The notes beneath the pieces are model-generated. The model did not search any database. It saw only the letters and a program-made list of their open reading frames with translations, and had not been told where the DNA came from. The translations under genes were made by a program, and so were the position numbers. Below, piece by piece: positions 22,267-30,044 of a stretch of 64,000 nt of DNA. Source of the DNA: Methylibium petroleiphilum PM1 (lineage in GTDB: Bacteria; Pseudomonadota; Gammaproteobacteria; Burkholderiales; Burkholderiaceae_C); the NCBI RefSeq assembly GCF_000015725.1, contig NC_008825.1:868001-932000 (forward strand), read 5' to 3'. The first letter of the stretch is position 1. Each line of letters starts with the position of its first letter.

Positions 22267-22270
22267 CTAG
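22267..22270 (+). repeat. target site duplication, left (CTAG)
   Basis: CTAG immediately before the left inverted repeat of the IS; the same four bases follow the right end at 23481-23484. The 4-bp YTAR-type duplication fits the IS5 group and implies a simple, unrearranged insertion. Confidence 0.8.
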
Positions 22271-23480
22271 GGAAGCACTGATTTATCCGTGCAGGCCACG
22301 ATGGCGTGCGGCGAATTCAGCGGCGATGATGCTGCCATGAAGCAGACGAGTTTTGCCACTGCCGAGTACGCCGGCAAGAAGCGCCAGACGCGCCGGGAGC
22401 GCTTCCTGGCCGAGATGAACGTGGTGGTTCCGTGGGCGCGGCTTGAGGCGCTGATCGAGCCGCACTACCCGAAGAGCGGCAAGGTGGGCCGACCGCCGAT
22501 TGGCGTGCCGCGGATGCTGCGCATGTACTTCCTGCAGCAGTGGTACACGCTGGCCGACGAGGCACTGGAAGACGCGCTGTACGACAGCCAGGCCATGCGC
22601 GAGTTCATCGGCATCGACCTTGGGCGGGAGAACGTACCCGACGCCACAACGCTGCTGAAGTTCCGCCGCCTGCTCGAGCAGCACGACTTGACGTCGGCCA
22701 TCCTGGCCGAGGTCAACGCGCACCTCACCGAGCGTGGGCTGCTGATGCGCCAGGGCACGGTGGTGGACGCCACCATCATTGCCGCGCCAAGTTCGACGAA
22801 GAACGAGGACGGCAAGCGCGACCCCGAGATGCACCAGACCAAGAAGGGGAACCAGTGGCACTTCGGGATGAAGATGCACTCGGGCGTGGATGCCGAGTCG
22901 GGTCTGATCCACAGCGTGGTCTGCACCGCGGCCAACGAGGCTGACGTGGCGCACGCGCACGAACTGCTGCATGGCCAGGAGAGCCAAGTTCACGGCGACA
23001 GCGGCTACACCGGCATCCAGAGGCGAGACGAGATCACGACGGCGCAGGAAGAGGGCAGGCTGCGCCAGGACATGGATTGGCGTATCGCCATGAAGCGCGG
23101 CCAACTCAAGGCCATGCCCGAAGGGCCGGCCAAGGCGATGCACGAGTGGTTCGAACGGCGCAAGGCTCAGGTGCGGGCCATCGTCGAACACCCGTTCCAC
23201 GTCATCAAGAACCTGTTCGGCTACCGCAAGGTCAGCTACCGCGGGATCTCCAAGAACGAAGCTCGCGCGAAGGCGCACGCTGCGCTGGCCAACTTGTACA
23301 TCGCCCGGCGCCGATTGCTGGCCCAAGGCCTCAGTGCGTCTGCTGCATGAACGGGGGCCTGAGAGCGGCCTCGAAGTGCCGCAGAAGGGGCTCATCGGTG
23401 CCACTTCTGAGTTCACGAGTCGCCATCAACGCCCGCTGTCGGCCGAGTCGCGGTCACGAAGCGGGTTGATCAGCGCTTCC
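22271..23480 (+). mobile_element. IS5-family insertion sequence, 1210 bp, intact
   Basis: The left terminal repeat GGAAGCACTGAT and the right repeat (read inward from 23480) GGAAGCGCTGAT match at 11 of 12 bases. One transposase gene fills the element. CTAG duplications flank it. Length, ends and duplication all fit the IS5 group. Just outside the right end, CTAGGGAAG recurs at 23496-23504, the same nine bases as the left junction; this may be chance or an old IS end. Confidence 0.9.
22337..23350 (+). CDS. IS5-family transposase
   Basis: 337-residue DDE transposase from the second in-frame ATG (M-K-Q-T-S-F). An ATG 48 bp upstream is possible but lies close to the terminal repeat. The N-terminal DUF772-like domain carries G-R-P-P-I-G-V-P-R-M-L-R-M-Y-F-L-Q-Q-W. 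Catalytic acidic residues fit V-V-D-A-T-I, H-G-D-S-G-Y-T-G and the Glu in V-R-A-I-V-E-H-P-F-H-V-I-K. The frame is uninterrupted, so the element may still be mobile. Confidence 0.93.
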   Translation: MKQTSFATAEYAGKKRQTRRERFLAEMNVVVPWARLEALIEPHYPKSGKVGRPPIGVPRMLRMYFLQQWYTLADEALEDALYDSQAMREFIGIDLGRENVPDATTLLKFRRLLEQHDLTSAILAEVNAHLTERGLLMRQGTVVDATIIAAPSSTKNEDGKRDPEMHQTKKGNQWHFGMKMHSGVDAESGLIHSVVCTAANEADVAHAHELLHGQESQVHGDSGYTGIQRRDEITTAQEEGRLRQDMDWRIAMKRGQLKAMPEGPAKAMHEWFERRKAQVRAIVEHPFHVIKNLFGYRKVSYRGISKNEARAKAHAALANLYIARRRLLAQGLSASAA

Positions 23481-23484
23481 CTAG
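23481..23484 (+). repeat. target site duplication, right (CTAG)
   Basis: Pairs with 22267-22270. The duplication ends 32 bp before the start codon of the downstream membrane-protein gene, so the insertion probably separated that gene from its original promoter. Confidence 0.8.
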
Positions 23485-23516
23485 TCCTCAGCGGGCTAGG
23501 GAAGTATCGAGTCACG

Positions 23517-24158
23517 ATGCGAACGAATGGCTCAAAGGCGACATTTTTCTGGCATCCACTCATCTTCGCGATGATGTGTATGTCCGTTGTCGTGGTCATT
23601 TTTTTTGTCGTGTACTTTGAGCGCACGAAGAATTTTCCAGACTCGGCGTGGGTTCAGGCGGGGGCGGCAGCAATCAGTCTATTCATTGTGATTGGTCTTG
23701 CGTTTTGGCAGGACCATCAACTTCGAGTGCGTGATTTCGACGAACGGAAAAGGATCGTGGATGCTGCGTTCGCACCAACGATTGCCTTGGCGGAAGTTTT
23801 GATCTACGAAGTTGCTTGCGGGGCTACCTATCTTGAGGATCCCAGTGCAGCACGTGAACGCTTTGGAGAAACCGGCCAACCGCCGGTGTTGGATGAGCTA
23901 CTGAAAGACTTGAATAGTCAGTCAATTGGTGCGCTTGGTTCTATTGATGCATTCAGGGCTGCACTGTTAGTGCGCCAGAACTGCTTGTCGATGGTCAGGT
24001 GGTATCAGGTTATCGCTGGCGAATTCATGGCTAGCAGAGCTCGAGGTGATGAGAACATGTACCCCGGCCGCGCAAGATTGGAGGCGCAGCAGGGCTGCGC
24101 CGAGGCTCGAGGAGCGATTGACAAGCTAATAATTGAGCGCGATCGACTAGTTGTTTGA
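23517..24158 (+). CDS. hypothetical membrane protein of the tRNA-Thr island
   Basis: 213 residues, family not recognised. Two transmembrane helices lie at about residues 15-36 (M-M-C-M-S-V-V-V-V-I-F-F-V-V-Y-F) and 48-66 (A-A-A-I-S-L-F-I-V-I-G-L-A-F-W). A cytoplasmic-looking helical domain of about 140 residues follows, rich in charged residues. Codon use is strikingly unlike its neighbours, with many A/T third positions, so the gene was acquired. The layout (two short TMs plus a soluble tail) resembles small accessory proteins of phages and islands, but no function can be assigned. A GGGAAG purine tract 12 bp upstream may serve as ribosome binding site. Confidence 0.7.
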   Translation: MRTNGSKATFFWHPLIFAMMCMSVVVVIFFVVYFERTKNFPDSAWVQAGAAAISLFIVIGLAFWQDHQLRVRDFDERKRIVDAAFAPTIALAEVLIYEVACGATYLEDPSAARERFGETGQPPVLDELLKDLNSQSIGALGSIDAFRAALLVRQNCLSMVRWYQVIAGEFMASRARGDENMYPGRARLEAQQGCAEARGAIDKLIIERDRLVV

Positions 24159-24289
24159 ATCGGGGTATTGATCGGCCTGGAATTTTTGCTGATCACCTAT
24201 CTGACGCGAGGAGTTCGTTTGTGCTTTTGTGAGAGCCGTTGCGTCAATCGCGGATGAAATCCAAATGTGGTACGGATTGGGTGCATTTG

Positions 24290-24309
24290 GATTCCGAAAG
24301 TTGGCATCA
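24290..24309 (+). repeat. att-like repeat, distal copy
   Basis: GATTCCGAAAGTTGGCATCA, a 17/20 direct repeat of the tRNA-Thr 3' end. A 9-bp inverted repeat (ATCCAAATG at 24259-24267, CATTTGGAT at 24284-24292) runs into its left edge. The three C-to-T changes suggest decay after integration. Confidence 0.55.
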
Positions 24310-24322
24310 CGCGACCTCTCTC

Positions 24323-24808
24323 TCACGCAGCGGAACGTCCGGACCGCACGCCCTCCCAGCCGATGATCGCCAGCACCACCACGGCGATCGCGCCGAACAG
24401 GTAGGCGGGCGCCAGCGCGATGACGCTGTAGACATTGCCCTCGCCGAAGACATTGGGGCCGAAGCTCAGGCCGCGATTCGGCGACAGGTTGCTGAAGAAA
24501 TAGAACACCACATTGGCCCAGCCATCCGCGACCACCAGCCAGCCCAACCACACCGCCTTGCGCTCGGGGAAGTTCAGCGCCGGCAGCACCAGCGCCACCG
24601 CGATGACCATCAGGCCGTTCAGGGCCGGCCCGCCGTGCGCCCGGCGCCAGCCCTCGGCCGACCCCGGCAACTGGAAGTGGACGATATGGCCCGGCACCAG
24701 CTCGAAGCCGCCGACGAGGAACATCCAGAGGCCGATCCCGCCGAGCAGTGTGGCCAGGATCATCAGCACGCCGTGCCCGAACCATTGCTTCTGCACCGAA
24801 CTCAGCAT
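24323..24808 (-). CDS. styrene-oxide-isomerase-like integral membrane protein
   Basis: 161-residue protein with four transmembrane helices that closely follows styrene oxide isomerase (StyC, about 169 aa), the heme-b membrane enzyme that rearranges epoxides to aldehydes. The alignment needs no gaps through the core. G-H-G-V-L-M-I, G-L-W-M-F-L-V-G-G-F-E and P-G-S-A-E-G-W-R-R-A-H-G-G-P-A-L-N-G are all present, as is S-P-N-R-G-L-S-F-G-P-N. Residues equivalent to the heme ligand H58 and to the active-site N64 and Y103 of StyC fall at the same positions here (from memory of the published enzyme). No styA, styB or styD is nearby, so the natural substrate is open. Start M-L-S-S-V-Q chosen by homology. 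Confidence 0.82.
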   Translation of the reverse strand: MLSSVQKQWFGHGVLMILATLLGGIGLWMFLVGGFELVPGHIVHFQLPGSAEGWRRAHGGPALNGLMVIAVALVLPALNFPERKAVWLGWLVVADGWANVVFYFFSNLSPNRGLSFGPNVFGEGNVYSVIALAPAYLFGAIAVVVLAIIGWEGVRSGRSAA

Positions 24809-24960
24809 CGTCGCCTCCGGGGGTGGTCGCGGTGTGTCCGCGCGGCGATGGTGCCAGGGTGCGGGGGGGCTTGTCGACGGCGCGCTGGCAGGGTAATCCG
24901 CGGGCACGGGCAGGCGGCGACGCCCCTAAAGTGGCCACTTCATCGTTCCGGAGGAGACCC

Positions 24961-25278
24961 ATGCAAGTGCTGCTTCACGCCCATCTACGCAAGCCCGACC
25001 GCATGTCGAACCAGGAGTTCTTCGGCGCCTGGAAGCAGGAGTCCGCGGCGGTGGCGGCCGGCGTCGCGGCCGGTGTGATCCAGAAGGTCTGGAAGGTGCC
25101 GGGGCGCTACGAGGTGGTGGCGATCGTGGAGGTGGAGTCGGTCGAACAGATCGACGCGCTGACGCACAACCTGCCGCTGTTCAAGCTCGGCTACGACTTC
25201 ATGTGCGACTTCCAGTGGACGCTGCTCGGCTCCTACGAGGAATGGTCGCAGCGCCTGGAAGTGCTGGCCGCCGGGTAG
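24961..25278 (+). CDS. muconolactone delta-isomerase-like protein
   Basis: 105-residue small alpha/beta-barrel protein of the muconolactone isomerase family, which in the catechol branch of the beta-ketoadipate pathway shifts the lactone double bond. Family features seen are the M-Q-V-L-L-H-A-x-L beginning, E-x-x-A-V-A-A-G, I-Q-K-V-W-K-V-P-G-R-Y-E, and L-P-L-F-K-L-G-Y-D-F. It has a perfect CGGAGGAGA ribosome binding site. It is divergent from the epoxide-isomerase-like gene with 152 bp between them. No catA or catB is nearby, so it may act on another small lactone or dienoate. Confidence 0.78.
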   Translation: MQVLLHAHLRKPDRMSNQEFFGAWKQESAAVAAGVAAGVIQKVWKVPGRYEVVAIVEVESVEQIDALTHNLPLFKLGYDFMCDFQWTLLGSYEEWSQRLEVLAAG

Positions 25279-25285
25279 CCGCGGC

Positions 25286-26218
25286 TCACGACACCTGCTG
25301 GTAGTACAGGTTCTGCGGGTGGCGGGCCTGGGCGAAGAAGAACCAGCGCTCGGCCACCAGCCCCGGCGCCTGCACCAGCAGCGCCAGCCACCACACGGCG
25401 GCCGGGCCACCGAGCAGGCCCCAGGCCAGCAGCAGCGACGGCAGCGCGAAGCCGAGCACCAGGAAGGCGAGCTTGGTCTGCCGCATCGCGGCCAGCCCCA
25501 TGCCATGGAAGAACTCGCGGGTGTTGAACGAGCCCGCCGACATGCCCATCGACTTCTGCACCAGTTGCGGCGCGCGGATGCCGGTGGCCGACTGCAGCGT
25601 CGACTTCGGCTTCAGCGCGGCATTGCGGCGCAACGCCAGCGTGCGCGTGAACCAGGCGGCCAGCGTCGCGATCAGCGCCCAGGGCGCCACGGCGCGCAGC
25701 AGTGCGGCCTCGCCGTAGCCGGCCGCCAGCGCGCAGGCCAGCACCAGCCCCGACGACAGGCCGATCAGCGTGTAGTTCACCAGCGTCAGCGGGTGGGCCC
25801 ACTCCTGGATGAAGCGCACGCAGGCGTAGATCATCGCCGTGCAGTACCAGAGCACGGCCGCGCCGACCAGCGCCGCCACCGGCAGCAGCGTCGCCCACGG
25901 CGTGACAACGCCCCATCGAAGCGCCAGCCACCACACCGCCACGATGCCGATGAAGGCAGGCAGCACGATCACCTCGCGCGACATCCACGAGGTGCGCCAC
26001 ATCAGCACCGCGCGCCAGGCCCGTTCGGGCCGGCCCAGGTGCAGGAAGGAGGCGCCCAGGCCGAGCAGCAGCAGCACGCCGGCCAGCAGCAGCGCCGCGC
26101 TCAGGAAGCCGACGGACGGTGCCGGGCCGAGCAGCACCGCCAAGGCGAGCGCCACCACCAGGCCCTGCGCGACGCCGGCCAGCGTGGTGAAGAAGACGAT
26201 CGAGAACGCGGGGTGCAT
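25286..26218 (-). CDS. soeC: DmsC/SoeC-type membrane anchor of molybdoenzyme
   Basis: 310-residue integral protein with about eight transmembrane helices, matching the DmsC/YnfH anchor family (H-P-A-F-S-I-V-F-F-T-T-L at the start, S-x-L-H-L-G-R-P-E-R-A-W-R-A in the first loop, W-M-S-R-E-V). It holds the complex to the membrane and exchanges electrons with quinone. It is third in an operon with the Fe-S and molybdopterin subunits, 13 bp after the Fe-S gene. The soe name follows the catalytic subunit and shares its uncertainty. Confidence 0.72.
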   Translation of the reverse strand: MHPAFSIVFFTTLAGVAQGLVVALALAVLLGPAPSVGFLSAALLLAGVLLLLGLGASFLHLGRPERAWRAVLMWRTSWMSREVIVLPAFIGIVAVWWLALRWGVVTPWATLLPVAALVGAAVLWYCTAMIYACVRFIQEWAHPLTLVNYTLIGLSSGLVLACALAAGYGEAALLRAVAPWALIATLAAWFTRTLALRRNAALKPKSTLQSATGIRAPQLVQKSMGMSAGSFNTREFFHGMGLAAMRQTKLAFLVLGFALPSLLLAWGLLGGPAAVWWLALLVQAPGLVAERWFFFAQARHPQNLYYQQVS

Positions 26219-26231
26219 GCGTCGCCCCCGC

Positions 26232-27020
26232 TCAATGCGCCGTGCCGGCGGGTCCGGGCGCGCCGTCGGGCCGCTGCCCGGCCACCTCGGTGATGCGGCG
26301 CGGCAGGTACTGGTTGGCCGGCTGCGTTTCCCACTCCGGCATCAGCGCGTAGCCACCGCGTTCGCGGATCGCCCTGGACACATCGGAGTCCGGGTCCTTC
26401 ACGTCACCGAACAGGCGCGCACCGGTCGGGCAGGCCATCACGCACGCCGGCCGGCGATCGGCCTTCGGCAACCGCTCGTCGTAGATGCGGTCCACGCACA
26501 GCGTGCACTTGGTCATCACCTGCCGTTCCTCGTCGAGCTCGCGTGCGCCGTAGGGGCAGGCCCAGGAGCAGTACTTGCACCCGATGCACTTGTCGTAGTC
26601 GACCAGCACGATGCCGTCTTCCTTGCGCTTGTAGCTCGCGCCGGTGGGACACACCGGAACGCAGGGCGGGTCCTCGCAGTGCAGGCAGCTCTTGGGGAAG
26701 TGCACGGTGTCGGTGCCGGGGAAGACGCCGGCCTCGTAGGTCTGCACGCGGTTGAAGAAGGTGCCGGTCGGGCTGGCCGCGTAGGCATTCTCGTCGGCCA
26801 GCGGACCGGCCGAGCCGGACGTGTTCCATTGCTTGCAGGCGGTGACGCAGGCGTGGCAGCCGACGCAGACGTTGAGATCGATCACCAGCGCCAGTTGCTT
26901 GGCCAGCGTCTCCGGCGGTTCGTCGCCGTCACCGCGGCGCGCCGAGGGCGTGTCGCTCCGCCGGGCCGGGGCCTCGGCGACGAGCTCGGACTTCATCAGG
27001 TCTTTCAGCCACTGGATCAT
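26232..27020 (-). CDS. soeB: four-cluster Fe-S electron-transfer subunit (SoeB/DmsB-like)
   Basis: 262-residue ferredoxin-like subunit carrying four [4Fe-4S] clusters. The cysteine groups are visible as C-V-G-C-H-A-C-V-T-A-C, C-L-H-C-E-D-P-P-C-V-P-V-C, C-I-G-C-K-Y-C-S-W-A-C and C-T-L-C with a later C-V-M-A-C. It passes electrons between the molybdenum subunit and the membrane anchor. A 30-residue N-terminal extension with a basic/acidic stretch precedes the first cluster. The start overlaps the stop of the catalytic gene (ATGA), so stoichiometric translation is likely. Confidence 0.78.
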   Translation of the reverse strand: MIQWLKDLMKSELVAEAPARRSDTPSARRGDGDEPPETLAKQLALVIDLNVCVGCHACVTACKQWNTSGSAGPLADENAYAASPTGTFFNRVQTYEAGVFPGTDTVHFPKSCLHCEDPPCVPVCPTGASYKRKEDGIVLVDYDKCIGCKYCSWACPYGARELDEERQVMTKCTLCVDRIYDERLPKADRRPACVMACPTGARLFGDVKDPDSDVSRAIRERGGYALMPEWETQPANQYLPRRITEVAGQRPDGAPGPAGTAH

Positions 27021-29962
27021 GATGTCTTGCGCCCCGCGAAATAGGTCAGCACCCGCGACGTCGTGCCGCGCACCCCGGGGGGTGCCGGCGTCGCCTTCAC
27101 CTGCGGGAAGGTCTCCGCGGGCTCCTCGGGCGCCGCCGGGCGGATGCGCACCCGCACGTCGTACCAGCCGGCCTGCCCGGTGATCGGATCGGAGTTGCTG
27201 ATCGTTCCCGCGGCACCGCCCGGGCCGCGCAGCGGCAACTCCTCGGAGATCAGGTGATTGAGCAGGAAGCCCTTGCGCGACTCGTCGGCGCCGGGCGCGA
27301 GCTGCCAGGCGCCGTCGGCCTTGCCGATCGCGTTCCAGGTCCACACGGTGCCGGGCTCCACCGCCTCGCTGTAGCGCAGCATGCAGCGCAGCTTGCCCCA
27401 CTGGCTCTCGACCCAGCACCAGCCGCCGTCGGCGATGCCCGCGGCCTGCGCGGTGAGCGGGTTGACCTGCAGGTAGTTGTGGCTGTGGATCTGGCGCAGC
27501 CAGGCGTTCTGCGAATCCCAGGAGTGGTACATCGCCATCGGCCGCTGCGTGATCGCGTTGAGCGGGTAGGCGGCCTCGTCGGTGGCGGCGTACTCGAGCG
27601 GCGGATACCAGAACGGCAGCGGATCGAAATAGGTCGCGATGCGTTCGCGCAGGTGCTCGGGCGGCTGGCGGCCCGGGGTCTTGCCCTGCGCCGCGAGCCG
27701 GAAGCTCTGCAGCGTGTCGGAGTACAGCGCCAGCTGCACCGGGTCGTTGCGCTGGCGCCAGCCGTGCTCCTTCGCGAAGTCGAGGTAGCCGCGGTTCCAG
27801 TTGCGCATGTACTGCATGTCCTTGGGCAGGTGGTACTGGAAGACGCAGTTGTTCTTCTCGTACATCTCCCACTGCTTCGGATTGGGTGCGCCGCGCAGGT
27901 GCTTGTCGCCGTGCTCGCCGCGCCATCCCATCAGGAAGCCGATGCCGGGCTGCGGCTCGAACTTCACCACGAAGTCCGGGTAGCCGGTGAACTTGCGCCC
28001 GCCCTCGGCGGTGGTGAAGGCCGGGAACTTGAGTCGCGAGGCCAGTTCGATCAGCACCTCCTGGAACGGCTTGCACTGGCCGGTCGGCGGCAGCACCGGC
28101 ACGCGCACCGAGTCGACCGGGCCGTCGAACTCCGAGATCGGCCGGTCGAGCATGCTCATCACGTCGTGGCGCTCGAGGTAGGTGGTGTCGGGCAGCACCA
28201 GGTCGGCGAACGCCACCATCTCGCTCTGGAAGGCGTCGCACACCACGAGGAACGGGATCTTGAACTCGCCGTCGTCGGCCTTCGCATTGAGCATCTCGCG
28301 CACGGCCATGGTGTTCATGGTCGAGTTCCAGGCCATGTTGGCCATGAAGATCAGCAGCGTGTCGATGCGGTAGGGATCGCCCTTGGTGGCGTTGGTGATC
28401 ACGTTGTGCATCAGGCCGTGCGCCGAGAGCGGGTGCTCCCACGAGAACGCGTGGTCGATGCGGATCGGCGAGCCGTCGGGGTTGATCGCCAGCTCGTCGG
28501 GGCTGGCCGGGAAACCCAGCGGCGCCGCGTTGAGCGGCGTGTTGGGCTTGATCATCTCCGGCGAGTTGAACGCGCGGTAGTTGGGAACGATGTGGCGCGG
28601 GTAGGGCGCCTTGTGGCGAAAACCCCCGGGCGCGTCGATCGTTCCCAGCACGCTCATCAGCACCGCCAGCGCACGCACCGTCTGGAAGCCGTTGGAGTGC
28701 GCTGCCAGGCCGCGCATCGCATGGAAGGCGACCGGGCGTGCGCTCGTGGTCGGGTGCTGCTTGCCCCAGGCGTCGGTCCAGGGAATCGGCAGCTCGAAGG
28801 CCTGCTTCAGCGCTGTCTCTCCCAGCTCGCGCGCCAGCTTGCGGATGCGCTCGGCCGGGATGCCGGTGATCTGCGACGCCCACTCCGGCGTGCAGGTGGC
28901 CACGCGCTCGCGCAGCAGCTCGAACGACGGCGCGACGCGCGTGCCGTCGGCCAGCCGGTAATGACCTTCCAGCGCCGGCTCGCAGCCCTCGGCGATGCCC
29001 TCGGGGTAGGCCGCCTTCACGCTGCCGCTGGCGAGGTCCCACACCAGCTTGTTGTGCGGGTTGCGGCCGTCGCCCGGCGGGCCCGCTGCCGGATCGAAGG
29101 CGAACAGGCCCTCGCGCTCGCCGTCCTCCAGCACCACCAGCTGCGGCGCGTTGGTGTAGCGCTGCAGGAAGGGCCGGTCGATCAGATCGGACGCGATCAG
29201 CTCGTGCAGCAGCGCCATGAACAGGGCGCCGTCGGTGCCCGGCTTGATCGGGATCCACTCGTCGGCGATCGCCGAGTAGCCGGTGCGCACCGGGTTGATC
29301 GAGATGAAGCGACCGCCCGCGCGCTTGAACTTGCTCAGCGCGATCTTCATCGGGTTGCTGTGGTGGTCCTCGGCGGTGCCGATCATCACGAACAGCCTGG
29401 CGTGGTCGAGGTCGGGGCCGCCGAACTCCCAGAACGAGCCGCCGATCGTGTAGATCATGCCGGCGGCCATGTTCACCGAGCAGAAGCCACCGTGTGCCGC
29501 GTAGTTGGGCGTACCGAACTGACGCGCGAACAGGCCGGTGAGCGCCTGCATCTGGTCGCGGCCGGTGAACAGCGCGAACTTCTTCGGGTCGGTGGAGCGG
29601 ATCTTCTGCAGCCGCTCGGTGAGCATCTCGAACGCGAGGTCCCAGCTGATGGGCTCGAACTCGCCGGCGCCGCGTTCGCTGCCTTTCTTGCGCAGCAGCG
29701 GCTGCGTGAGCCGTGCCGGCGAGACCTGCTTCATGATCCCCGACGAGCCCTTGGCGCAGATCACGCCCTGGTTGATCGGGTGTGCGGGGTTGCCGTCGAT
29801 GTAGCGCACCTCCGGGCCGTTCTCGCCCTGCCGCAGGTGCACGCGGATGCCGCAGCGGCACGCGCACATGTAGCAGGTGGTGCACTTGACCTCGGTGGGC
29901 GCGGCCGGCAGCGGCGGCGCGAGCGGGTCGTGGATCGGATCGCTGGAGAGGAACTTGAACAC
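27017..29962 (-). CDS. soeA: molybdopterin oxidoreductase, probable sulfite dehydrogenase SoeA
   Basis: 981-residue member of the DMSO reductase superfamily. An N-terminal [4Fe-4S] site is C30-x2-C33-x3-C37-x31-C69; the probable Mo ligand is C161 in H-G-G-F-C-S-V-N-M-A. There is no twin-arginine signal, so the enzyme faces the cytoplasm, unlike Tat-exported DmsA and PhsA but like SoeA, which oxidises sulfite to sulfate and reduces quinone. A nearby thiol dioxygenase gene that would yield sulfite supports this. GTG start. It could instead be another cytoplasmic-side CISM oxidoreductase; the family placement is firm, the substrate is not. Confidence 0.72.
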   Translation of the reverse strand: MFKFLSSDPIHDPLAPPLPAAPTEVKCTTCYMCACRCGIRVHLRQGENGPEVRYIDGNPAHPINQGVICAKGSSGIMKQVSPARLTQPLLRKKGSERGAGEFEPISWDLAFEMLTERLQKIRSTDPKKFALFTGRDQMQALTGLFARQFGTPNYAAHGGFCSVNMAAGMIYTIGGSFWEFGGPDLDHARLFVMIGTAEDHHSNPMKIALSKFKRAGGRFISINPVRTGYSAIADEWIPIKPGTDGALFMALLHELIASDLIDRPFLQRYTNAPQLVVLEDGEREGLFAFDPAAGPPGDGRNPHNKLVWDLASGSVKAAYPEGIAEGCEPALEGHYRLADGTRVAPSFELLRERVATCTPEWASQITGIPAERIRKLARELGETALKQAFELPIPWTDAWGKQHPTTSARPVAFHAMRGLAAHSNGFQTVRALAVLMSVLGTIDAPGGFRHKAPYPRHIVPNYRAFNSPEMIKPNTPLNAAPLGFPASPDELAINPDGSPIRIDHAFSWEHPLSAHGLMHNVITNATKGDPYRIDTLLIFMANMAWNSTMNTMAVREMLNAKADDGEFKIPFLVVCDAFQSEMVAFADLVLPDTTYLERHDVMSMLDRPISEFDGPVDSVRVPVLPPTGQCKPFQEVLIELASRLKFPAFTTAEGGRKFTGYPDFVVKFEPQPGIGFLMGWRGEHGDKHLRGAPNPKQWEMYEKNNCVFQYHLPKDMQYMRNWNRGYLDFAKEHGWRQRNDPVQLALYSDTLQSFRLAAQGKTPGRQPPEHLRERIATYFDPLPFWYPPLEYAATDEAAYPLNAITQRPMAMYHSWDSQNAWLRQIHSHNYLQVNPLTAQAAGIADGGWCWVESQWGKLRCMLRYSEAVEPGTVWTWNAIGKADGAWQLAPGADESRKGFLLNHLISEELPLRGPGGAAGTISNSDPITGQAGWYDVRVRIRPAAPEEPAETFPQVKATPAPPGVRGTTSRVLTYFAGRKTS

Positions 29963-30044
29963 CGTCCGGTCCCGGGTTGGCTGAGGGCTGCGATCGATGG
30001 TAGTGACGTGAACTCAAAGGAAAAAGCGGAGAATATTGCTCACG

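Larger units (their letters stand above)
22208..24309 (+). mobile_element. small degenerate tRNA-Thr island
   Basis: A 2.1-kb segment between the tRNA 3' end and its imperfect direct repeat. Contents are an IS5-family element, one membrane-protein gene of clearly lower GC than the surroundings, and short non-coding stretches. No integrase remains, so it is either the remnant of a larger integrated element or a passively acquired fragment. Its right end lies 13 bp from the 3' end of the styrene-oxide-isomerase-like gene. Confidence 0.55.

Noticed and set aside
22208-24309. Prophage or active integrative element at tRNA-Thr
   Set aside because: No integrase, excisionase, capsid or conjugation gene is present, and the repeat is degenerate; only a relic island is supported.
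24323-25278. A styrene degradation (sty) operon
   Set aside because: Only an isomerase-like gene is present; no StyA/StyB monooxygenase, no phenylacetaldehyde dehydrogenase and no StyS/StyR regulators lie within reach.
27017-29962. Assimilatory or respiratory DMSO reductase DmsA
   Set aside because: There is no twin-arginine signal peptide, and the Mo ligand region (H-G-G-F-C-S-V-N) indicates Cys, unlike the Ser-ligated Tat-exported DmsA.
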